Positions 16,916 to 25,936 of a stretch of 64,000 nucleotides of DNA are shown in pieces. Both the position numbers and the translations under genes were made by a program. How positions within the stretch are numbered: position 1 is the stretch's first letter; every line of letters starts with the position of its first letter. Under the pieces are notes generated by a model. The model ran no database searches, was not told the DNA's origin, and saw nothing but the letters and a program-made list of their open reading frames with translations. The DNA lies in the NCBI GenBank assembly GCA_016744875.1, contig JADGDL010000004.1, positions 29,946 to 93,945 of the forward strand. The letters are read 5' to 3'. This DNA comes from Sulfurovum sp. Lineage in GTDB: Bacteria > Campylobacterota > Campylobacteria > Campylobacterales > Sulfurovaceae.

Positions 16916-18286
16916 CTAGGTATTGTTAAGAGCCATTGAAGCTTGTTGTGAAAGTGTTTTGATACTTTCTTTATCATAGTGATCAAAAGAGATAGTTTCA
17001 CTATAAATATTTTTTTTGTTTATCAATTGTATAGTACCGATCAATATATTGTCATGGTTGTATAAAGGTTCAATAACTATGGACTGGGTATGGTACCCCA
17101 TTTCCTGATCGAACTGTTTTATATTTATGAAGTCAGCGGTATTTGTCTTATAAATATCATCTATTGATAATGTTTCCTTTTTATTACGTAATATGGAAAG
17201 TGTTTTATTGTCTGGTATTATATATTTACGGGAGGGGTAAACGTTATTCTCTATTGTTTGATCATTTACTGTGATATTTAGTGTGTTATTGTAGAAAATA
17301 TTACATTCTAACGCTTTTTTTTCATGATTCATGAGGCATAAAGAAGCTGCATCTGCATGTGTCAGTTTCATTATATGGTCAATTATATTCATTAAAAGAT
17401 GAGGGTGATTCGATGGATCATGTACTGCTTGCATAATTTTGAATAAAGAACTTAAATACTCTCTGTCATTATAATATAAGTCTAGGTTTTTGACATTTTG
17501 ACGTTTCATGGCAGGTGAAAATAAGTCAAGTATGTCACCTGTTACCAGACGTTTACCAGAATTTTTAAGTAAATTTCTATCCAAAAGTTCTTGGTCTATC
17601 TTTCGCGTATGAAGTGGTTTTTGATGGTAAGTATAAATTGTTAAATCATCCCGTTTGAGATGGAAAAGCATTTCCTGGAGTAGCTTTGGCGTTAAATGCT
17701 TACTCTTATAGGCAAGACCTTCTTCCTTTGAGTTTAAAGAGACATCAATAATCAGAGAGTTGATACTATGGTCACAGTTTAGAAGTTCTATAAGTTCATT
17801 ATTAACATACGTATCACCACTAAGAAGAAAAGCTTGTTCATTCTTTTTTATCTTAAATCCACAGGTAGGGAGAGTATGGTTTGCCTTAATTACGCTTATT
17901 TCAATATCATCTATTTTGATTGTTTGACCATACTCAATGGGTATGAGTTCTAAAGATAGTTCATTGTGTAAATTAACAATGTCTCCAAAGTTTGGCCAGA
18001 TGGTCCAATTGAAAAGATACTGCCGGAGTATATCAATATTTTCGCTTAATGCATAGATCTTAAGAGGTTTTTTTCTACAGTCAAAGTAACTGTCAATAAT
18101 AAAAGGAAGATCAACAATATGGTCAAAGTGTGTATGTGTAATAAAAATATGCTCAAGTTCACAACATTTTGTTCCCAGACCTTGTATGAGATTCCCTGCA
18201 TCAATAACAATATTCTTTTCGATCAAGAATGATGTAGCATCAGTTTCATGTGAATAGCTACCATCAGCACCAAGTACTTTTATCAT
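16916..18286 (-). CDS. Class-II-type cyclic nucleotide phosphodiesterase (MBL fold) with C-terminal GAF domain
   Basis: 456 residues. The N-terminal metallo-beta-lactamase fold has H51-T-H53-F-D55-H56 followed by IVDLPFIIDS, very close to the class-II cAMP phosphodiesterase signature (HxHLDH). Further metal or active-site motifs are KANHTLPTCGF, LSGDTYVN and SKHLTP. The C-terminal part (about 285-456) is a GAF domain that may bind a cyclic nucleotide or another small ligand. The gene converges on the adenylate cyclase gene with 15 bp between the stops, so the two probably set cAMP levels together. A different MBL hydrolase activity is possible but less likely. Confidence 0.82.
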   Translation of the reverse strand: MIKVLGADGSYSHETDATSFLIEKNIVIDAGNLIQGLGTKCCELEHIFITHTHFDHIVDLPFIIDSYFDCRKKPLKIYALSENIDILRQYLFNWTIWPNFGDIVNLHNELSLELIPIEYGQTIKIDDIEISVIKANHTLPTCGFKIKKNEQAFLLSGDTYVNNELIELLNCDHSINSLIIDVSLNSKEEGLAYKSKHLTPKLLQEMLFHLKRDDLTIYTYHQKPLHTRKIDQELLDRNLLKNSGKRLVTGDILDLFSPAMKRQNVKNLDLYYNDREYLSSLFKIMQAVHDPSNHPHLLMNIIDHIMKLTHADAASLCLMNHEKKALECNIFYNNTLNITVNDQTIENNVYPSRKYIIPDNKTLSILRNKKETLSIDDIYKTNTADFINIKQFDQEMGYHTQSIVIEPLYNHDNILIGTIQLINKKNIYSETISFDHYDKESIKTLSQQASMALNNT

Positions 18287-18407
18287 ATATGGTCTTTCTT
18301 AGTTATTTTTATTGTATCTTTAATTCTATTCTATAAGTTATTAGATAATACTACAGTTTGTATATAGGTTAGATTATCAATATAATTTATATACATTAGG
18401 AGTATTT

Positions 18408-18794
18408 CTATAATGTCAAGTATCTCTCTAATATGATTTTGGCAGCGATAGAGTCTATCTTTCCATCTCTTTGGTGTTTGAAAACACCCATAGTAAGCTC
18501 TTTAGCTTCTACACTTGAACTCTGTTCGTCTTGATAATCTACTTCTATATCAAGTTCAAGAAGTGAAACAAAATGTTTTATGCGTCTTTCCATCTCATCT
18601 GAATTCTCAGCATCTTTTGGAAGACCTACTATGAGTTTGTCTATTTCCCACTCTTTTAAAAAGGTATTTACGTCTCTTGCTGCTTGGTTACGGTTTTTTC
18701 GTAGGATGGCATCTTGGGGCATGACGATAGAGCCATCAGGGCTAATAGCCACGCCTATACGTTTGAGTCCTACATCTATGGAAGCTAATTTCAT
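18408..18794 (-). CDS. ruvX: Putative pre-16S rRNA nuclease / Holliday junction resolvase RuvX (YqgF)
   Basis: 128 residues, the normal size. RNase H-like fold with the first acidic motif in ASIDVGLKRIGVAIS, then VGLPKDAENS, and the late DEQSSSVEAKEL and DSIAAKIILERYL motifs that carry the other carboxylates. In E. coli the protein finishes the 5' end of 16S rRNA. It stands alone on the minus strand and is divergent from the kinase gene that follows. Confidence 0.93.
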   Translation of the reverse strand: MKLASIDVGLKRIGVAISPDGSIVMPQDAILRKNRNQAARDVNTFLKEWEIDKLIVGLPKDAENSDEMERRIKHFVSLLELDIEVDYQDEQSSSVEAKELTMGVFKHQRDGKIDSIAAKIILERYLTL

Positions 18795-18945
18795 AAAGTG
18801 ATTATAGCAAAAAATAAATAGTGTAGTAGTATATGTACACAGGTAGAAATTTATTCTATAAGTTTACCTTTAAATATAAGTTAAAAAAATAAAACCCTTT
18901 GATAGAATTGTACAGGGAGAAGACATAATTATAAAAAAAGGCAAT

Positions 18946-21129
18946 TTGAATATGTGTTTTCACAAAATGAGTACAACGTTAGTGGGTTTAAATATAATGA
19001 GTTTGGCGCATGCTGCGCCAAGTAGTGAAATAAGTATTTCATGGATCTGGATCGCCATTTTTGTATTGGCAACTTTAGGTCTGGGTATCTTATATATCTT
19101 TGCCAAACAGGCACAAAATATCCAAAAGTTACATCAAACGATACTGGAAAAACAATTGGCAATGGAAAAAAGTCAAAATGTTTTACTTACGAACTTAAGT
19201 GAAAACATTTATGACATTGCTAAGCAGACGATGAAAGATACCAATCAGGTACTTGAATCCTATCCGGGTCTTGAAGACAAGGGACATATACTGGCTAATG
19301 TAGAAACTAGACTTTTAGATGTAACCAACGATCTTCTAGATTTTCTACGCTTAAAATCAAAAAAAATAAAAATCACCAATGATGAATTTAATATCAACAA
19401 TGTATTGAATGAATTGTCTGGTTCATTGGCTTCTAAATTTCCAGGAAGTGAAAAGGAACTCATCTTTGATATAGATAAAAGTATCCCTCGCCGCGTGATC
19501 GGGGACTCACTTCATTTAGGTCAAATACTAAGCAGTATACTTGAATATCAATTGGATCAGGAAAATCTAGGTGAAGTTAAATTAGAATTATCCATGTTTG
19601 ACACCTACGATGATAATCTTGAAATACAATTTAAAATCACGGATACAGGTTCAGGACTGACTACCGAAGCACTGGATAAATTATTTATCCCGGCATATAA
19701 TGAAGCGACAGGTACTTATATTGGGCTGGGACTCTTTGTTGCACATGAACTGATCACTATGATGGATGGTAAGCTTTCTGTACAAAGTACGATAGGAAAA
19801 GGAAGTGTATTTACTCTTTCATTGCCTTTTAATGTGGTTGACGCAAAGAACAAACGAAAGTATAGACTACCAAAGAAATCATTGATAGAGAAAAAAGTGT
19901 TTATCGTTGATAACAACTATAACTCTGCATTGGCGATCAAGAAAATGTTTGCATACTTTAGGCATGAAGTGACCATCGTCTCTCAAGAAGATTTTAGAAA
20001 ATGTGTTCCAAATCTTACGTCATATGATATTGTAGTGTTGCATGAAACATTGTTCAATGTAAGGTTGGTTGAATATCTCAATAAAATAAAAACGGGTAAA
20101 GAGATGCATGTGATCGCAATCAACTCTTTATTCAAATCTGATAATGAGTGTTTTACAGATAATGTGGTAGATAGATATCTCTTCAAACCAATGAATCAGG
20201 AACGTGTTTTTGAAATGATCGTCAGTATGTATAGTGATACATCGTTGATCTATGGAGAGAAAAGTAAAGAGAGTGCCAAAATATATGAAAACCCAATCTA
20301 CGAAACAAGAGGGGTTTCTAGAGAGAGATTTAAGGATTTTTCAGGGAAAAATATTCTTATTGTAGAAGATAATATCATTAATCAAAAAGTACTTACGAAC
20401 TTATTGCATCTGTCTGGTATGCATATCAGTATCGCCAATAATGGACAAGAAGCAGTAGACTTGGTAAAAGAAGGGAAAAGTACATTTGATATCGTACTTA
20501 TGGATATCAATATGCCGATCATGGATGGTTATACAGCCACCCAAATGATACGCCTTGATTCTCAATTTGACGCATTGCCTATTGTGGCATTTACAGCTTT
20601 GGTACTCGACAGTGAAATTAAAAAGATGTTTGATTGTGGTATCAATGCATTTTTGGCAAAACCACTGAATATTGGTAAACTGTATACAGCACTTGCTATG
20701 TATATTGTGGATGATCAACCTATAACCGAAGCACAACAAACGATTGAAGCGCAAACAATGATCGAAAAACCTAAAGAGATCATCTCTTATGCCGGTATTG
20801 ATATTGAGAAAGGTATTAAACATGCAAGTAACAGCGAGGCGCTCTATCAGGAAGTGTTAAAAGAATTCACTACAGCTTATGGCCAGAGTGATGATCTGTT
20901 TGTTAAACTTGTAGAAGAACATCGTTTTGAACAGGTCAAGATGTTATGTCTAGATATGAGAGGGCTCGCAGGTACCATAGGTGCATCTGATATGCAAGAT
21001 CTGGTTACAGATATACTACAACAGCTTCTTTATAAGAAATATGAGTTCCTTAAAAATTATAAAGAGAAGTATATTTTTGAACTTAAAGTTTTAAACCGTT
21101 CGATCGGTAAATATCTAGAGGCTTCTTAA
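18946..21129 (+). CDS. Membrane hybrid sensor kinase-like protein with degenerate kinase, REC1 and HPt domains
   Basis: 727 residues from a TTG (AAGG 4-5 bp upstream); ATG 18952 is an alternative. It has two N-terminal hydrophobic stretches, then a HisKA-like region reading NLSENIYDIAKQ where NMSHEIRTP is expected, so the phospho-His is Glu. The ATPase region has DTGSGL and GLGLFVAHEL but the N-box Asn is missing (ILEYQLDQ). Receiver 1 (about 305-420) lacks the phospho-Asp (VVLHETLF). Receiver 2 (about 465-585) is intact (VLMDINMPIMDG, LAKP). A C-terminal HPt-like helix bundle (about 615-727) has LDMRGLAGTIGA where the phospho-His motif should be. It probably acts as a phosphorylation-responsive scaffold rather than as a kinase. 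Confidence 0.82.
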   Translation: MNMCFHKMSTTLVGLNIMSLAHAAPSSEISISWIWIAIFVLATLGLGILYIFAKQAQNIQKLHQTILEKQLAMEKSQNVLLTNLSENIYDIAKQTMKDTNQVLESYPGLEDKGHILANVETRLLDVTNDLLDFLRLKSKKIKITNDEFNINNVLNELSGSLASKFPGSEKELIFDIDKSIPRRVIGDSLHLGQILSSILEYQLDQENLGEVKLELSMFDTYDDNLEIQFKITDTGSGLTTEALDKLFIPAYNEATGTYIGLGLFVAHELITMMDGKLSVQSTIGKGSVFTLSLPFNVVDAKNKRKYRLPKKSLIEKKVFIVDNNYNSALAIKKMFAYFRHEVTIVSQEDFRKCVPNLTSYDIVVLHETLFNVRLVEYLNKIKTGKEMHVIAINSLFKSDNECFTDNVVDRYLFKPMNQERVFEMIVSMYSDTSLIYGEKSKESAKIYENPIYETRGVSRERFKDFSGKNILIVEDNIINQKVLTNLLHLSGMHISIANNGQEAVDLVKEGKSTFDIVLMDINMPIMDGYTATQMIRLDSQFDALPIVAFTALVLDSEIKKMFDCGINAFLAKPLNIGKLYTALAMYIVDDQPITEAQQTIEAQTMIEKPKEIISYAGIDIEKGIKHASNSEALYQEVLKEFTTAYGQSDDLFVKLVEEHRFEQVKMLCLDMRGLAGTIGASDMQDLVTDILQQLLYKKYEFLKNYKEKYIFELKVLNRSIGKYLEAS

Positions 21130-21773
21130 CCAGGCACTGCCTTTTTAGGCAGTTTCATTCCTGCTTTCCAGGGTGAAGTATATCTACTGCTGCTGATCTT
21201 CATTTCTTGAAGCGGAACTTCACAATTCATATACTTTGCACGTTCATCTTCACTAAGATAGCGCTTACATACTTTCATACGCTTCACATAGACAGGTTCC
21301 TTCTCGAAGTGACTTATCGTGACTATTCTCTGTTTAGAACTTGCATGTGCAAACCAGCCTTCCCCTAAATAGATACCAACATGGTTTATGCGTTTACTTC
21401 TTTTGTTAGTGGAACCAAAGAAAATAAGGTCACCATAGTGTAAATTTTGAAATGGAACTTTTTTACCCATTTTAGCTTGTTCTCTTGCAACACGTGGAAT
21501 ATCCATACCCATGGAACCGTAGATATTGTAAGTTAGACCCGAACAGTCAAAGGCATCGGGACCTTCTTCTGCCCAGACATAAGGTTTCCCCAGATAAGAA
21601 TCAAGGAGATCTTGGATATTGTTTCTGTTGGGTGAACAGGTTTTTTCAGGTTTGATAATGTCATAGTTGGGGTAGTTGTAGGGCTTTTTTTGAGCGCATC
21701 CGCTAAAAAGAAACAGAGTAGGTAAGATCAGTAACGTTGTTGTCAAAGTTTTTTTTATCCAACTTTTTCTCAT
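21126..21773 (-). CDS. NlpC/P60-family lipoprotein (peptidoglycan endopeptidase)
   Basis: 215 residues. The lipoprotein signal ends LFLFSGC. The NlpC/P60 domain (about 45-165) has the catalytic Cys in DAFDCSGLTYNIYG, the His in NHVGIYLGEG and a supporting FAHAS stretch. Such enzymes cut the D-Glu-mDAP bond in peptidoglycan stems. The last codons overlap the stop of the convergent kinase gene by 4 bp. A small hairpin in the overlap zone may terminate both transcripts. It lies 11 bp downstream of queA. Confidence 0.92.
   Translation of the reverse strand: MRKSWIKKTLTTTLLILPTLFLFSGCAQKKPYNYPNYDIIKPEKTCSPNRNNIQDLLDSYLGKPYVWAEEGPDAFDCSGLTYNIYGSMGMDIPRVAREQAKMGKKVPFQNLHYGDLIFFGSTNKRSKRINHVGIYLGEGWFAHASSKQRIVTISHFEKEPVYVKRMKVCKRYLSEDERAKYMNCEVPLQEMKISSSRYTSPWKAGMKLPKKAVPG
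21136..21153. terminator. Possible bidirectional terminator hairpin
   Basis: ACTGCC-TTTTTA-GGCAGT followed by TTT on the plus strand, inside the 3' end of the NlpC/P60 gene and just after the stop of the convergent kinase gene. Six base pairs only. Confidence 0.4.
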
Positions 21774-21784
21774 TATAGTACCTC

Positions 21785-22822
21785 TTAAATTATGAGCATG
21801 GCATCGCCATAAGAGAAAAATCTATAATTATTCTCAATAGCCTCTTTATATAAGTGTAACGTTTTTTCTCTTCCTATGAAAGCGCTGACCAGCATAATCA
21901 GTGTACTTTTAGGTAAATGGAAATTTGTGAGTAAATGGGTGACGCGTTGAGGTGGGTTGGATGGGTTTAAAAAGAGATCACACTCTCCTTGTGTTTTATG
22001 TGTACGGACATAGTATTCGATCGTTCTTGTAACCGTTGTACCTATAGCTAAAATTGCTTTTTCACTGTCCAATACTTTTGCGGATGATGTGGGTATGTCA
22101 AAATATTCCGAATGCATAGGGTGGCTAAGTATTTCTTCGGTATCTACAGGTTTAAATGTACCTGCACCCACATGCAGGGTTATTTTATGTGTATGGTGTC
22201 TTTTTTGCAGTGCATCAAATAGCTCAGGGGTGAAATGAAGAGAAGCAGTAGGCGCTGCAACGGCACCCGCATGTGCAGCAAAAAGTGTTTGGTAGTCAGT
22301 TTCATCCCGTTTGTTATCTTCACGTTGCATATAGGGAGGCAATGGGAGATGTCCTATTTCGTCCATGATGAGTACAAGATCTTCAAAGCGGATAGCATTA
22401 TTTCTATGCGTGAAACTAACAATACGTGAACCATCATCATTTATCTCTTCTACCGTTGCTATGAGTTCAGAGGGGAAAAGAAGTTTCATACCTACTTCTA
22501 CCTTACCGCGTATGAGTACCAGTGATCTGTAAGCATCAAGTGACTTATTGAAAAGAAGTTCGATCTTTCCTCCACCTTGATTATTTACGATCTCTTTATG
22601 ACCGAAGATCCTTGCTTTAATGACACGGGTGTCGTTTAGAAATACATCACATTCTTGTGGAACAAATTCTAAGAGATGTTTGAATGTTGTATGTGTGATG
22701 GTATCGGTTTTTCTGTCATAGACCAGAAGTTTGGCATGGTCTCTGGGGTAAACAGGTGTAGTAGCTATGAACTCTTCGGGGAGTTCATAGTCATAATTCT
22801 CAGTGAGAAGATCAAGTGACAT
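21785..22822 (-). CDS. queA: S-adenosylmethionine:tRNA ribosyltransferase-isomerase
   Basis: 345 residues, family length. It transfers and isomerises ribose from SAM to preQ1 in tRNA, the penultimate step in queuosine synthesis. Recognisable motifs: YELPEEFIATTPVYPRDHAKLLVYDR at the N-terminus (residues about 11-36), the AAHAGAVAAPTASLHFT block, HVGAGTFKPV and TNFHLPKSTLIMLVSAFIG. Its start codon overlaps the tatC stop by one base, so it belongs to the tatB-tatC-queA-nlpC run on the minus strand. Confidence 0.97.
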   Translation of the reverse strand: MSLDLLTENYDYELPEEFIATTPVYPRDHAKLLVYDRKTDTITHTTFKHLLEFVPQECDVFLNDTRVIKARIFGHKEIVNNQGGGKIELLFNKSLDAYRSLVLIRGKVEVGMKLLFPSELIATVEEINDDGSRIVSFTHRNNAIRFEDLVLIMDEIGHLPLPPYMQREDNKRDETDYQTLFAAHAGAVAAPTASLHFTPELFDALQKRHHTHKITLHVGAGTFKPVDTEEILSHPMHSEYFDIPTSSAKVLDSEKAILAIGTTVTRTIEYYVRTHKTQGECDLFLNPSNPPQRVTHLLTNFHLPKSTLIMLVSAFIGREKTLHLYKEAIENNYRFFSYGDAMLII

Positions 22823-23610
22823 TATTTTGTCTTTTCTTCACTTTCTTCTTCATCTTCATCTTCATCCTCGTCTTCGATATGAGGGTTTACCATACGTACA
22901 ATGTAAATAGATACACCATAAAGTACGATAAGAGGAAATGCCATCAGCAATTGTGTAAGTACATCAGGCGGTGTTAAAAGTGAGGCAACAACAAAGATGA
23001 TTAGTATTGCATACTTGAAGAAATCTTTCAGTGTTTTATCTGTAACCAATCCAAGAAGTGCCAGGAAGTATGCAAATACCGGTAATTCAAATGCAAGACC
23101 AAATCCCATCATGATCTTGGTAAAAAACCCTACATAATCTTCAATGTTAATGAGTGGTGTATAGAGGAATGATCCAAAAGTGATGAGAAATTGAAATCCA
23201 AAAGGTGTTACAACATAGTAGGCAAAAAGTACACCGACTAAGAACATAACAGTTCCACCTACAACAAAAGGAAGTACCATCTTTTTCTCATTGGAGTAGA
23301 GTCCTGGTGAGATAAAAAGCCATACCTGATAGAGTATAATAGGCAGTGCTCCCAAGAGACCTGCAAAAAATGAAACTTTAAGGGCTACGAAAAACGCACC
23401 ACCAACCTGGTGGGTAGTTACCATGCCGTCTGCTGCTTTTTTTGAAAGGTGTGCTACTTCTGCAAGTGCTTCATTGAGTGGAGCTGTGATCCACTCCAAG
23501 ATGATCTCATGAAAGACGAAAGCGATGATAAAAGCAATAAATACAGAAAGTACTGAGAGTCCAAGTCTTTTTCGTAACTCAACAAGGTGGGGTCTTAGTT
23601 CGTCAAACAT
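22822..23610 (-). CDS. tatC: Sec-independent protein translocase TatC
   Basis: 262 residues with six membrane helices. The conserved N-terminal LRPHLVELRKRLG and the later FAFELPVFAYFLALLGLV region are TatC hallmarks. The C-terminal tail is strikingly acidic (ED repeats, about 247-258), which is unusual but harmless in a cytoplasmic tail. TatC binds twin-arginine signals. This window has at least two clients: the hydrogenase small subunit HydA and the flavoprotein at 35993-37747. Its first base overlaps the tatB stop. Confidence 0.96.
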   Translation of the reverse strand: MFDELRPHLVELRKRLGLSVLSVFIAFIIAFVFHEIILEWITAPLNEALAEVAHLSKKAADGMVTTHQVGGAFFVALKVSFFAGLLGALPIILYQVWLFISPGLYSNEKKMVLPFVVGGTVMFLVGVLFAYYVVTPFGFQFLITFGSFLYTPLINIEDYVGFFTKIMMGFGLAFELPVFAYFLALLGLVTDKTLKDFFKYAILIIFVVASLLTPPDVLTQLLMAFPLIVLYGVSIYIVRMVNPHIEDEDEDEDEEESEEKTK

Positions 23611-24119
23611 TATGCATTGTCCTTAGGCGTATCATCTGTACTTTTGTCACTGGATTCAGTGCTCGCTACTTTTGTAGTCTTTCTGGACTTTTTCTTTAAA
23701 ACTACAGTTTCATCCTGTTTTTGTTCTATCGGTGTACTTGTCGTATCTTCCTGTGGGGCAGGTACAAGTTTGTCTGAGTCATACGACTCAGATTTACCTG
23801 CAAGTTCTTTAGAACTTTTTGTAGAGATCTCTTCATCATAACTTACGTCATCATCAAAGTCGTCAAAGTCTATATTTTTAAAATTTTTAAGTTCACTGGT
23901 CGCGTCATCGAGTTGTTTCTTGTAGCTCAATGCTTCTTCTTTGAGATCTGCTATCTTCATCTCTTCTTCGAGAGAGCCTTTAGCGTCATTGATCGTCTTT
24001 TTGACACTTTTGATAAATTTTGCGATGTCTATCATCGCTTGTGGAAGTTTGTCCGGTCCTAAAAAGAGGATCGCAATAATAGAAATGAGGATTAACTCGG
24101 TAAAGCCGATTCCAAACAT
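23610..24119 (-). CDS. tatB: Twin-arginine translocase subunit TatB
   Basis: 169 residues. The N-terminal membrane helix with a conserved acidic residue (GIGFTELILISIIAILFLGP) is followed by the GPDKLPQA hinge and an amphipathic helix. A long acidic/Ser-Thr-rich tail (about 95-169) is probably disordered. Length, the Glu in the helix and the position directly upstream of tatC favour TatB over TatA. A tatA gene is not in the window. Confidence 0.93.
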   Translation of the reverse strand: MFGIGFTELILISIIAILFLGPDKLPQAMIDIAKFIKSVKKTINDAKGSLEEEMKIADLKEEALSYKKQLDDATSELKNFKNIDFDDFDDDVSYDEEISTKSSKELAGKSESYDSDKLVPAPQEDTTSTPIEQKQDETVVLKKKSRKTTKVASTESSDKSTDDTPKDNA

Positions 24120-24156
24120 AGTTTAACCTTGTATTTAATTGATGTATTTTAGCTAA

Positions 24157-25212
24157 TTATCCTAAAATGTAGAGTGCGAGCTCATCACTCAGGAAGAAAT
24201 TATCGTTATAGTAGTGGGTTGTGTTACCTAGTAGTTTCTTTTCTTTACAAAGAAAATCAGCTCTTTGTATCATCTCATTGGTTAAAAATGATCTTTGTAT
24301 ACCAATATCGCTTCGTAAACCCAAAAAGAGCCTTTCGGTAAGCAGCTCTTCCTGGCTCAGAGATTCTTCATGTATTTGCAAAGGGTTTTTGATATAAGCT
24401 TCTATATCAGTTTGAGGATAGTACCGTGTGTCAAGAAGAAAGCCGACCGCACCTGCTCCTGCACCTATATAATCTTTTATCTCCCAGTATCCTTTGTTGT
24501 GTTTACTCTGATAGGTTCCGTAATTTGAAATCTCATACGCTTTGAAGCCCCGTTCTTCTATATTTTGGCTTACAAAAAACGCAAGATTCTCATCTTCTTG
24601 CCGTACTTCAGGGGTTGAAGAGAACTTTGTACCATCTTCTATGGTCAGTTCATAAGCAGATATGTGGTCTATAGGTAGAGAAAATGCTGTTTGAATATCG
24701 TTTAAAAGAAGGGCTTTTGTGTCACCTTGATAATTGTATATCAGATCTAAAGAAATATGGTTAAATCCCAGTGATCGGGCATTTAAAATGGCTTCTTTTG
24801 CCTGCATGGGATTGTGTGCACGGTTAAGATTCTTTAATTTATCAGCATTAAAACTCTGTACACCAAAACTCACACGGTCCACGCCAAGTTCTTTCATGCC
24901 TTTTAACCACTCACTAGTCGCAGAATTTGGGTTTGCTTCTGTAGTGATCTCAGCATTTTGTTGCAAATAGGGGCCTAACAGTTCAAAGATAGGTTGGTAC
25001 AGTTCAGGTGCAACAGTTGAGGGTGTGCCACCGCCTATGAAAAGGGTTTCTATACTGCCTTTTTGTGCAGAAAATCGTTTAAGTTCATAGCGAAGTTGTT
25101 CATGCAGAGCTTTCATATATGCTTCGCGTGTGTCAAACTTATCTACATAGGTATTGAAAGAACAATAATGACACTTGGAATCGCAGTAAGGGATGTGAAT
25201 ATATACCAACAA
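24157..25212 (-). CDS. hemW: Radical SAM heme chaperone HemW (coproporphyrinogen oxidase-like)
   Basis: 351 residues from a TTG start (AGAGG about 8 bp upstream). The radical-SAM cluster motif is YCDSKCHYCSF (CxxxCxxC), followed by FIGGGTPST and ITTEANPNS, then RVSFGVQSF and the C-terminal HemN_C-like region. The single CxxxCxxC without the extra HemN cysteine and the short length point to HemW, which delivers heme, rather than to the true oxidase HemN. This is a judgement call within a close family. It is the gene before tatB on the minus strand. Confidence 0.88.
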   Translation of the reverse strand: MLVYIHIPYCDSKCHYCSFNTYVDKFDTREAYMKALHEQLRYELKRFSAQKGSIETLFIGGGTPSTVAPELYQPIFELLGPYLQQNAEITTEANPNSATSEWLKGMKELGVDRVSFGVQSFNADKLKNLNRAHNPMQAKEAILNARSLGFNHISLDLIYNYQGDTKALLLNDIQTAFSLPIDHISAYELTIEDGTKFSSTPEVRQEDENLAFFVSQNIEERGFKAYEISNYGTYQSKHNKGYWEIKDYIGAGAGAVGFLLDTRYYPQTDIEAYIKNPLQIHEESLSQEELLTERLFLGLRSDIGIQRSFLTNEMIQRADFLCKEKKLLGNTTHYYNDNFFLSDELALYILG

Positions 25213-25459
25213 ATTAAAATGCCTCTAACTACTTTTTAGATAAAATAATATCAGAAAATCTAGATGCTTCTGTTGAAGTATTTTATTTAAAAAATATACA
25301 TGTAGAATAAAAGCGACTAGTCTAGTGAGCACTCTACTAAAGATAAGCACCTAAAGTGCAGTCTAAGTGAGAGACGAAATGCCGAATTGGTGAACTCAGT
25401 GATAGCGTAGCAAAGATGAACATTGTTCATTTTGCGTTCCATAAATGAAAAGAGTAAAA
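25213..25459. other. Intergenic stretch without a recognised gene
   Basis: It separates the divergent hemW and rppH genes. The part from about 25310 to 25440 is less AT-rich than the flanks and contains small dyads (GCAC-CTAAA-GTGC near 25349; GAACA-T-TGTTC near 25418). I see no start-to-stop frame with a ribosome site, no tRNA cloverleaf and no known riboswitch. Confidence 0.5.
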
Positions 25460-25936
25460 ATGCAAGAAGGTAAGAGCTATAGGCCAAATGTTGCAGCTGT
25501 GATACTCTCTTCCAAATATCCAGCGAAGTGTGAGTTCTTCATAGCGCATCGCAGTGATATAAGAAATGCGTGGCAATTTCCTCAAGGAGGCATTGATGAA
25601 GGTGAAACACCTAGAGATGCACTAAGAAGAGAATTGCTTGAAGAGATAGGTTGTGACAAGGTTGAGGTTTTGGGAGAATTTCCGGAATGGATATCTTATG
25701 AGTTTCCTGAAAAATCTAAAAGTAAAAAAATTTATGCTTTTGACGGGCAGACACAGAAGTACTTTCTTGTGCGTTTGAAAGATGGTGCAGAGATCGACCT
25801 GTGTGCATATGACATACCTGAGTTTGAAGAGTATGAGTTTGTAGAGTATGAAGAGTTGTTTAAAAAAGTGACATACTTTAAACGTAAAGTTTATCGTAGG
25901 GTCATAGATTATTTTATAAAAGAGGGTCTTATATAG
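25460..25936 (+). CDS. rppH: RNA pyrophosphohydrolase / (di)nucleoside polyphosphate hydrolase (Nudix)
   Basis: 158 residues from the ATG at 25460, which has AAAAGAG about 7 bp upstream. The in-frame ATG at 25445 lacks a ribosome site, and family members begin near YRPNVAAV. The Nudix box GGIDEGETPRDALRRELLEE is complete, and WQFPQGG and the C-terminal YFLVRLK match RppH/NudA. It removes pyrophosphate from 5' triphosphate RNA ends and can split Ap4A. It ends one base before lysC, so it is likely the first gene of the lysC-hobA-holB-folP run. Confidence 0.93.
   Translation: MQEGKSYRPNVAAVILSSKYPAKCEFFIAHRSDIRNAWQFPQGGIDEGETPRDALRRELLEEIGCDKVEVLGEFPEWISYEFPEKSKSKKIYAFDGQTQKYFLVRLKDGAEIDLCAYDIPEFEEYEFVEYEELFKKVTYFKRKVYRRVIDYFIKEGLI

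Noticed and set aside
18946..21129. Pseudogene call for the degenerate hybrid kinase
   Set aside because: The full-length frame with an intact second receiver and normal codon use argues for a working non-kinase protein.
25310..25445. Possible tRNA or riboswitch before rppH
   Set aside because: No cloverleaf, no GTTCRA T-loop, no CCA-like end and no known aptamer core. It is kept as an unexplained intergenic segment.
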